From assembly GCA_910574455.1 (NCBI GenBank), contig CAJSYZ010000004.1:2977528-3041527 (forward strand): 64,000 bases of DNA, written 5' to 3'. Below are positions 56,707 to 64,000 of this stretch, piece by piece. The notes below the pieces were generated by a model. That model saw nothing but the letters and a program-made list of their open reading frames with translations. It did no database searches and was not told the DNA's origin. Position 1 is the first letter of the stretch. Each line of letters begins with the position of its first letter. This stretch comes from Trichaptum fuscoviolaceum (lineage: Eukaryota; Basidiomycota; Agaricomycetes; Hymenochaetales; Trichaptaceae). The translations under genes were made by a program, and so were the position numbers.

Positions 56707-58655
56707 ATGGGTGTCCTGTGCTGTAGGCCTGAGGTGTGCTATTTTCTTATCATCCTTGAATATTCAATGCTAAACAGGCATCTTACATTCTCGCACCTCA
56801 ATACTTGTCCTATAGCCGGTGGACTTTGAAGGAGATGTGAATCTTTTTCACTTTATCCTGTTGAAGAGTGTTGGGAAAGGCGCCTTTGGGAAGGTAGGTA
56901 TTCGTTTTGTTATGGATAGCTCTTCGTCAACAATCATTTTCCGGTCTTTCCGCAGGTCCGCGTTGTCCAGCATAAGCAGACGCGAGAGCTTTATGCCCTC
57001 AAGTATATCAACAAAGCTAAATGCGTGAAGATGAAAGCAGTTGCAAACATCATACAGGAACGAAGACTTCTGGAAGAGGTGGAACTTCCCTGCTCCCCGC
57101 CTTTACGTTCCGAGAAAAGCTGACGCACCCTCTTTGTGTCAGGTCGATCATCCCTTCATCGTCAACCTGCGGTACGCATTCCAGGACGACGAAAACTGCT
57201 TTTTTGTGTTGGACCTGATGCTGGGAGGCGATTTACGCTGTGAGAAGCTTATCTCGATTTTAGTACATCGTCTAATAACATGGTGTCTTTCAGTTCATCT
57301 CGAACGCATGGGGAATTTTGCTGAAGATGCAGTACGAATATATATTGCAGAGCTTGGCTCCGCCCTAGCCTTCCTTCATGAGAAGAAAATCATACACCGG
57401 TGAGTATCATGAATATTGTTGGAGCGACCCCGTAATGGATTTCCGGCAAAACTGGATCTTATTCTTATACTACCTTGATCATAAGGGACTTGAAACCGGA
57501 CAACATTCTTCTTGATGAACGTGGCCACGCACATATCACGGATTTCAATATCGCTGTACACTACTCGGAAAAACGTCTTCTCACTGGTGTGGCCGGTAGT
57601 ATGGCATACATGGGTAAGCAAGACAGACCAATTCGATTATATCTCTTCTGACAATCCGCATTAGCTCCAGAAATCCTCACAAAGAAGGGATACAGCTATA
57701 TGATCGATTGGTGGTCACTAGGTGTTTGTGCATTCGAGCTCATATTCGGCAGGCGACCATTCCGGGGCAAGACGAACTCAGACTTAACCCATGCTATAAG
57801 CCGTGACCCTCTCCGCTTTCCGGAGGACTCTGATAGTAAATGCTCACAGGAGGGAAAGGCCGCCCTAAAGGATGTAAGCTTTTTGTGACTCTTATGATTG
57901 TTTACGACTCTTTCACTCATATAACTGTCTTGTTGTGTAGCTTTTGACCAGAAATACTGATCAAAGGCTGGGTTGCAGGCCGAATGGCGAAGGAATTAAT
58001 GAACTGCGGAAGCATCCATGGTTCGCTGGCTTAGACTGGGATTCTTTGGAGACGAAAGAGTTACTACCACCTTTCGTACCAGATGTGAGTGTAGTACTAC
58101 CCTTGAATGAAGTCATTGGAGCTCATCACACGTTTTCTATAGTCAAAGAAGGCCAACTTCGACTCGACGCATGAACTGGAGGAGCTACTTCTCGAGGATA
58201 ACCCTCTTAAACCCCGAAAACGCAAAGCCAATCAAGATCTGAACAATATGAGTGCGGAGATGCGGCAGATGGAGGAGCAGTGAGTCGCATTGGAAAGTAC
58301 CATTGTGCTCACAGTCTGAAATATGCTTTTAAGATTTACAACTTATGACTTCAAGAAGACGCATCGCCAATCTTATTATCCTCATAATCAACAGATAGTC
58401 TCCCAAATGACAGCAACGTCTTCAACCGGCTTTGTTTCCTCACGGCCCGAGACTCCCAACGTAACGAGTGGGGATTTTATTGAGGGTACAGCCCCCACAA
58501 ACCCAATCAACGTAAGGGACCTCAGCATGGATGGCAACGATTCTTTGAACGGGCGAGGCGGGATTCGACGGACCACAGATGAGTATGGTAATGGTTATGG
58601 CGCCGAGATTATGCCTATGAACAACATCACGAATGAGAAGGGTATCCATTCATGA
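56707..58655 (+). CDS. YANK/STK32-type AGC protein kinase
   Basis: Ten exons (56707-56733, 56816-56893, 56956-57078, 57143-57239, 57294-57399, 57486-57613, 57665-57873, 57941-58084, 58143-58279, 58334-58655) encode 456 residues. The start MGVLCCRPE has Gly2 and tandem Cys, suggesting myristoylation plus palmitoylation. Kinase motifs: GKGAFGKVRVV, YALKYINK, VDHPFIVNLRYAFQDDENCF, LMLGGDLR, HRDLKPDNILLDERGHAHIT and DFNIAVHYS, where the DFG glycine is Asn, a hallmark of the YANK (STK32) subfamily. APEIL and YSYMIDWWSLGVCAFELI follow. The C-terminal FDSTHELEELLLEDNPLKPR also matches STK32. The last 110 residues are disordered. Signalling partners are unknown. Confidence 0.92.
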
Positions 58656-58840
58656 TACACGCTCTTTTTCTCTATCCCTTCCCTTCATTCAGAGTCTCTA
58701 CGTTCTTTTGCTGATACCATCCATAGTAGGCCGCTTCTGTAATAGTTATCGGGACATACTTTTTTGTTTTTGTTTTTTGCAATTTGCACTATGGGTAATT
58801 CAAGCATGCATTCCTCCGGATAAATACACATAAGACTAAA

Positions 58841-60224
58841 CTACAATTTTGACTTGACTGAGATATGGGCTGAACCCTTTTGGATCTGCTCCACGGCTTC
58901 CTTGATCATGTTGTCGACAATTGTCTTCGCAGGTAGCACGTCGTGAATTTGTGCGGCAACCCGACCCAACAACCAACTGCGAGCCTGGAGCGACTTCTCC
59001 GGATGCTGATCGATATCCTGCTCGGCAGGAATGATACCCTTCGACGTAAGTTCCTTGATCTCTGCCTGGCGGTTGTTTTCCCTACGCAATGATTAATAGA
59101 GCAATTGTAATCATATAAATTCAAAACAACTCACCAGTCATCTACATACGGTGTGCGCCTGACACGAAGGGGGCGACCAGTGTAAATGAGAGTGCGCACG
59201 GCATCCTCATAGCCACAAGAAAGGACAGCCTCTTTATGGGCTTTTGGTGCACCAGCCTCAACACTGGCAACGAACCGTGTGCCAACCCAGACAGCCTCGG
59301 CTCCCCACATCAGGTTCGCCGCAAGACTCCGTCCATCGTAGACCGCACCGGCACCAATGACATAGACGGGACCGCCTGTTAGAGGGGACTTGTGGCCTTT
59401 GACGGCATCGACGCAAGCAGGAATGAGGATGGACGAGGGAACGTCACCGGTGTGGCCTCCACCCTCACCGCCCTGCGCACAGATGAGGTCAACGCCAGCA
59501 GCAAGAGCGCGAGCGACGTGCTTGGGATGGCCAACCATCTGCACATCATAAGGTCAGCTCCCTTCGCAAGAAATGAATGTTTTTGCGTACGTTCATGATG
59601 GGAATCCCAGCTGCATGAAGCTTGTCGACTGCGAATTTAGGAGGGATACCAATCGCGCATACGAATAGAGATGCCTTCTCCTCGATAATAACATCAATCA
59701 ACTCCGGTAGTTGACCCTTCGTGTAGTCTTTCTATTATACAAACGTATTATTCGGCTGTGTAGGTATGCATACTATTAAAACTCACGTTGGTTTTGCGTG
59801 CGTTCCCGCCAACCTGGGGAAGGAGTAAATCCACGCCGAAAGGTGCGTTCTTGTCCTTCAAGTTGTTCTTAATCTCCTGGATCTATATCATTGCAGTGAG
59901 TAAGAATGTCCGTGTTCATTCAAAATCGTGGACCTTACCTGTTGACGCAAAACCTTTGGTGTATATCCAACACCACCGATAACACCCATACCCCCTGCGT
60001 TGGTGACCTTAGACGTATACCGTTAGCTTTGACATAGGATAGAGCCAACGCAAGGTTGCTCACCGCCGCAGCGAGCTCCGGACCAGCAGCAACATTCATT
60101 CCTACGGATGGTCAGATGAGATCAAAATGCAGTTGAGCATGAACTGGCGAAACTACACACCTGCAAGCAGGATAGGATGCTGTATCTTGAACAGCTCAGT
60201 GAGCGGGGTAGTGATCTGTGCCAT
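58841..60224 (-). CDS. Nitronate monooxygenase (2-nitropropane dioxygenase)
   Basis: Seven exons (60224-60161, 60101-60064, 60007-59939, 59882-59787, 59731-59591, 59538-59135, 59081-58841) encode 350 residues. It is an FMN-dependent TIM-barrel enzyme: GMNVAAGPELAAAV, TNAGGMGVIGGVGYTP, NAPFGVDLLLPQVGG, AGVDLICAQGGEGGGHTGDV with the phosphate-binding glycines, VYVIGAGAVYDGRSLAANLM and GAEAVWVGTRFVAS. It oxidises toxic alkyl nitronates such as propionate 3-nitronate. No signal or targeting peptide is visible, so it is probably cytosolic or peroxisomal. Confidence 0.92.
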
Positions 60225-60551
60225 TGAAGCAGTCGTGTTCGGAAGTAGGAAGAGAAGGTAAAATTGTTTTGTGGGGGCGGGGAAGCTTGGTCTTAAGGAC
60301 CTGAAATACTCTGTCGTCCGTGCTTAGCCGGTGTCCAATGAACCCGGTTTAACCGGTTAATGAATAACCCTCGGCCATTAGATTGGCCCGTTCCCGACCA
60401 GGCGGCCTGATGAATATTATATCCAAAACATTCAAAGCAGAATAACATGCTAAGGTATACTACAAAAGTTGCTTCCGGTATTACTGTGACTGTGAATTGA
60501 TGTAAAGTTTAGGTATGCGCGGTAGTTGGCCAGTAAGAAAAACGAATGGAT
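60225..60551. other. Intergenic region, 327 bp
   Basis: Contains the promoter of the nitronate monooxygenase gene and the 3' flank of the She3-like gene; the minus strand reads She3-like, then this gap is downstream of it. An AACCGGTTTAACCGG-type palindromic stretch lies near 60345-60358. No gene is seen. Confidence 0.45.
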
Positions 60552-62326
60552 TCAGATATTCTCCTCAGGCACGGTCCTTGAAACAGCACGAATCAAACTT
60601 CGGAGTCGCGATAGTTCATTGGACACGTCCCTACGTAACCCTGCATAAGTAACATAGTAGTGAACATAGGAGAGAAGTGACGTACTGGGCTATCTTCCCT
60701 GCAGTGGAAGTTTCGGATTCAGTCCGCTGCATACTACTGCGCAATTCCTGAATTTGAGCCGTCAGAATGCCTTCCCACTCCGAGTGAATACGCTCTTCCT
60801 CGGCTCGTAGATCTTTGACAGCAGTCTGTAGTTCCCTTTCCTTTTCGACCTGTTGGACAAGTCTCCGATACTTGAATCCAACCTCCTCTGCCTCCTTTTG
60901 CCACTTAGATTCTCGCTCTTGCATCTCTTTCTTCAGACGGTCGACGTCTTGCTTCCACCCTTCGGAAAGATGCTTAATGGCGTCACGGAGGGTCACATAT
61001 TCGCGTTCGGACTTCTGGGAAACAGATGTACATTGCTGCACTTGTGTTTCCATCTCGCGCAAGGCTTTTTTCGAAGTTGACGTCTCGTTTTTCAGCTGGC
61101 TCTTCAATGCAGCCGCTTCTGCCTCTGCCTTACGCGCTCTTTCTAGTACCTGTATGCATAGAAATAATTGTTAATGGAGCTGAGGGAGAAATCGATGAGA
61201 GTGCGCACCTCTTGAAGTAACCGTTCTTTTCTCGACACAACATTGTTCAACCCTTCATTTTCTAACCTCAGCCGTTCTCTACCATCCTTCAGATCCTCCG
61301 TCTGGCGGGTCAACTGAGCGACTGTTCTCTGGCTAAGGCGCAGCTGCGCCTTTGTGTTTTCTAAGGCATTTTTAGCACTTATCACTCCCGCTTGTAGATC
61401 AGCCAGAACTTTAGTAGTGTTCCCACCACCGCCAAAAGACGTGCGTCGTCCAGGAGATGGGGGCAATTGAAGGGATGATGTGGAAGCCATAAGAGGGTCT
61501 GCTGGCTGGGAAGGAGACCCGTTCGTCTCGAGGGAGAAGGATGTATTGGCAGAGCGAGGTGCTTGTCCGTCTTCTGCAAGTGTTCGTGCATGGCCTTTAA
61601 CAGGGTCTATTCAGTCAATATTTAAAGTAATGAATGATGTGAATCGCGTTACCGACGGAAGCAACTGGTATTCCTGGAAGGAAGGAGTAGCGTGTCAGTA
61701 CCGGCCCGAGAATGAGGTAGAGGTAGAAGAATACACACGACTCAATGTCCTAGTCGGACTCGATGTTCGTCTAGCCAAGCTCGAACTTAGTGAGGGAGAA
61801 AAATCCGCCGGCACGCCTTCCCGTATCCCATCAGTCCGCACCACCGAGCCTGCTGCTGCATCTTTCTTTGGCAATGGTAACAGCGAGTCCGGACCAGCCA
61901 TCCCCTGGAGGACATCAAAGCTCGATGTCCTGCGCTGCTTCTTTGTTGACTGTGGTGTCCCGGGCACAGGAGAAGCTTGCGGCGTCACGAGCTCACCTAG
62001 TGGGTCGATAGGAGAGTAGGACGGCTTCCGCGACAGCGATGCTGAGAGAGGCCGTGGCGAACGATGTAGGATAGTTTCGAGGCTCTGCAGCTGCGCCTGC
62101 TGGTGTCGGATGGTGTGCTTAAGGCTTGACATCTGGTTCCTAACGGACACTAGGTAATAGGTGGCTTAAGGCAGCTGACGTGTGCGAGAAAAAGAGAAAG
62201 CAACGTACCAGAGTCATCTAACGAGATATTTGTGATGTTGATTGAGCGTACAGAAGCACGAGAAGAGGCCCTGGAATGAGTTCGGGAGCTTGGTCGAATG
62301 GGTGATGTGTCTCGCACAGCAGACAT
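60552..62326 (-). CDS. She3-like coiled-coil protein
   Basis: Six exons (62326-62209, 62149-61739, 61673-61653, 61606-61209, 61149-60686, 60630-60552) encode 496 residues. The third exon is 21 bp and was placed because only it links PTRTLSR to IPVASVDPVKGHARTLAEDG in frame. The N-terminal half is Ser/Pro/Arg-rich (SSRTHSRASSRASVRS); the second half is coiled coil (QLRLSQRTVAQLTRQTEDLK, GLNNVVSRKERLLQEVLERA, SEWEGILTAQIQELRS). The family is commonly labelled SWI5-dependent HO expression protein 3 (She3), an adaptor between mRNA-binding proteins and type V myosin. That function is inferred from family labelling, not from a motif. Confidence 0.8.
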
Positions 62327-62694
62327 GGTAGAATAAAGGTCAAACGATATGTAAAAGAGAGTAGTATTGAGGTGGGCTAGGAGGGCCAAGAAGCATCAGA
62401 ATACTTTAGCAGAATATGAGCATCTAAATTCTCGAGGTCGTGGAAGACACACTGAGCTGGATGTATATGGTCTTATGGTTTGTACAAGCACTTCCCGTCA
62501 GCTCGATTTTGTGAACATAATGTGTCAAGCACACGGCGTTACGTGACAGCTCGCGTCTGAAATCTGTGACAGACCGTGCCAGATGGTAATTAGGTCCGGC
62601 ACAAATAGTATGTAAAGGAAAACGCCGCGGGATGCATGAAATATCATTCTCAAGTACACCATAGAGTAGGAAATAACGATCTAATATATCCGAA
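62327..62694. other. Intergenic region, 368 bp
   Basis: Lies between the start of the She3-like gene and the stop of the Nup53-like gene, both on the minus strand. It should hold the promoter of the former and the 3' end of the latter. Nothing else is recognised. Confidence 0.45.
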
Positions 62695-63991
62695 TCACCA
62701 TCCAAAAATAAGGTCCGAAACTTGGCCCAATACGCCCTTTGCTGGAGAGCCATTCACGGCAGCTGAATTTTGGAGTTTGTTTGGGATAGTCTTCAGACCA
62801 TCATTTGAGCCCGGTTTCTTGAATGCAGTAGCAGAAGGCGCAAGTCTAATTGGTGTTCCTATCGACGAGGCTGGCTCATGCTGCGATGCATTGTATCGCT
62901 GAAGCTGCTGAAAGGCTGGATCGGGTGAAACATCCATGTCCGCTGAGGTATGTTGTACATCCGGCGTCTGTACAGGTGAAAACGAAGAGAACGGTCTTGC
63001 GCCAGAGCCTAATATCTGCTCCGCCAATTGAGGATCCTGTATATGATCGTCAATTGATACTTCCCGCTTTGTGTAAATTTGCTCGTGACTTACAGCCCAC
63101 TTGACTCCTACCATCCACCGCCCGCCGTCACCGCTGATGATCTCACCGTTCTTCTTCCAGGCCCTTGCTGCCTCCCATGGTTGCCTATAACCTATCTTGA
63201 AAGCATTCTCCACATCTGCGCTAGCTTCGGGTTCGGTCGTACCACTCTCGGCTAGAGACTGGAAATGAACTGCAGTAGCAGAATATCTGGACGAAGGATA
63301 ACCGAATACAATAACGTATAAAGGCTGGTGTGCTGTTGTGGGAGGGGAAGGCGCATTACGAGACGTATCGGCTTTGCTGGGAGTTGAGTAGATGTTCTGC
63401 TTGAAAATAAGCTTAATCACCTGATTCTTGAGAGTAATGATTGATACTTACTTGGGACCGTAGCCTGTAGGATTCTGCATGGACGTCATTGACAATATCT
63501 GTCACTGAGGAGGAGGGAGGGCCATCCTCTTCATCAAGGTTTTCGTGTCGATGATGTCTACATGAGAAGAAGTCAGCGTACTGGTCCAGATAGTCGCGAG
63601 TTTTGAGGCCTTCCTACTTTGTTGTTTCGAACATGGATTCGGTTCCGAAATCTGAAGTAGCACTTCGTGCAAAGGCAGGGTTCATCTTTGCGCGAACTGG
63701 GATAACATGGGTTTCTTCGTTACGAGCAACTGGCTGTGGGTTCTTTTGCGAGGTCAGACTACACCTTTGGGGCTCAACGTTGGTATGCGTACCTGGTTCT
63801 GGGCTAGGGACTAAAGGTGCATGAGCTAGCTGGACCGAGACTGCAGTAATTGTGCTACGAACAAGGAGATAACCAGGCTGATATTGGGGTCTAGATGGGG
63901 TCATAGACTCGTTGAGCGGATTGCCTACGCCAAACGCAGAAGACGTGTTTGAGGGCGCGTTCGTTGAATACGCGTAGGATGGCATGTTCAT
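62695..63991 (-). CDS. Nucleoporin Nup53/Nup35
   Basis: Three exons (63991-63618, 63557-63452, 63420-62695) give 401 residues if translation starts at MNMPSYAYS; the window ends nine bases upstream, so an earlier start cannot be excluded. The N-terminus is polar. The RRM-like Nup35 (MPPN) domain lies in the last exon: LYVIVFGYPSSRYSATAVHF, ENAFKIGYRQPWEAARAWKK and GRWMVGVKWAV. The C-terminus GVLGQVSDLIFGW is the amphipathic membrane-binding helix typical of Nup53/Nup35. The protein is a membrane-associated scaffold component of the nuclear pore inner ring. The second intron would be only 31 bp (63421-63451), which is exceptionally short; without it the frame stops. Confidence 0.88.
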
Positions 63992-64000
63992 ATTTCCGTG

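Noticed and set aside
63067..63093. A 27-bp GTAAGT...AAAG intron in the Nup53 last exon
   Set aside because: The frame is open through it, its length is a multiple of three and it is too short to splice; it is treated as coding.

Overview
The window looks like nuclear DNA of a mushroom-forming basidiomycete (Agaricomycetes). Genes are broken by many short GT-AG introns (mostly 45-75 bp), and neighbouring genes are tightly packed on both strands, often with shared divergent promoters. The encoded proteins are typical fungal housekeeping proteins, and there is a pair of tandem DUF6533-like membrane-protein genes of the kind expanded in basidiomycetes. Exon structures were reconstructed by hand from splice signals, reading-frame continuity and family knowledge; no alignment or database search was run.

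Positions 1-14.6 kb are accessory and repeat-rich. It begins with about 2.2 kb of G-rich, degenerate GGGAATC-type repeats (18-bp and 24-bp tandem units). A unit bounded by 79-bp, near-identical inverted repeats (2449-2527 and 5438-5516) follows. This unit contains a dead protein-kinase gene and a nested 608-bp terminal-inverted-repeat element. From about 6 to 14.6 kb lies a graveyard of gene fragments, nearly all readable on the minus strand: an unidentified multi-exon remnant, an aspartic protease, an alpha-1,3-glucan synthase with a large internal deletion, TFIIB, a Bsd2/NDFIP-like membrane protein and a septin P-loop. At least two fragments keep introns. Four copies of a conserved hairpin repeat are interspersed among them, and two blocks are diverged duplicates of each other.

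Positions 14.9-21.9 kb hold one very large minus-strand gene: a 2,186-residue Cdc15/Cdc7 (SepH)-type kinase with an added calponin-homology domain and a C1-like zinc domain. Positions 22-26.9 kb show no confident gene. Positions 26.9-30.8 kb hold two tandem DUF6533-like seven-helix genes, at least one of which is disrupted.

Positions 31-64 kb are ordinary, dense housekeeping genome: an unidentified 341-residue protein, PP2A B55 subunit, COX9, an ER DnaJ protein (HLJ1/DNAJB12 type), an Fbxo9/Hrt3-type F-box protein, COQ3, a coiled-coil tail-anchored protein, the retromer sorting nexin Vps5, the polyadenylation factor Mpe1, a PACT-domain spindle pole body protein (Pcp1 type), cardiolipin synthase, a Yea4-type UDP-sugar transporter, a YANK/STK32-type AGC kinase, nitronate monooxygenase, a She3-like coiled-coil protein and nucleoporin Nup53/Nup35 at the right edge. 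Divergent pairs sharing short promoters are PP2A-B55/COX9, DnaJ/F-box, Mpe1/Pcp1-like and CRD1/YEA4-like.
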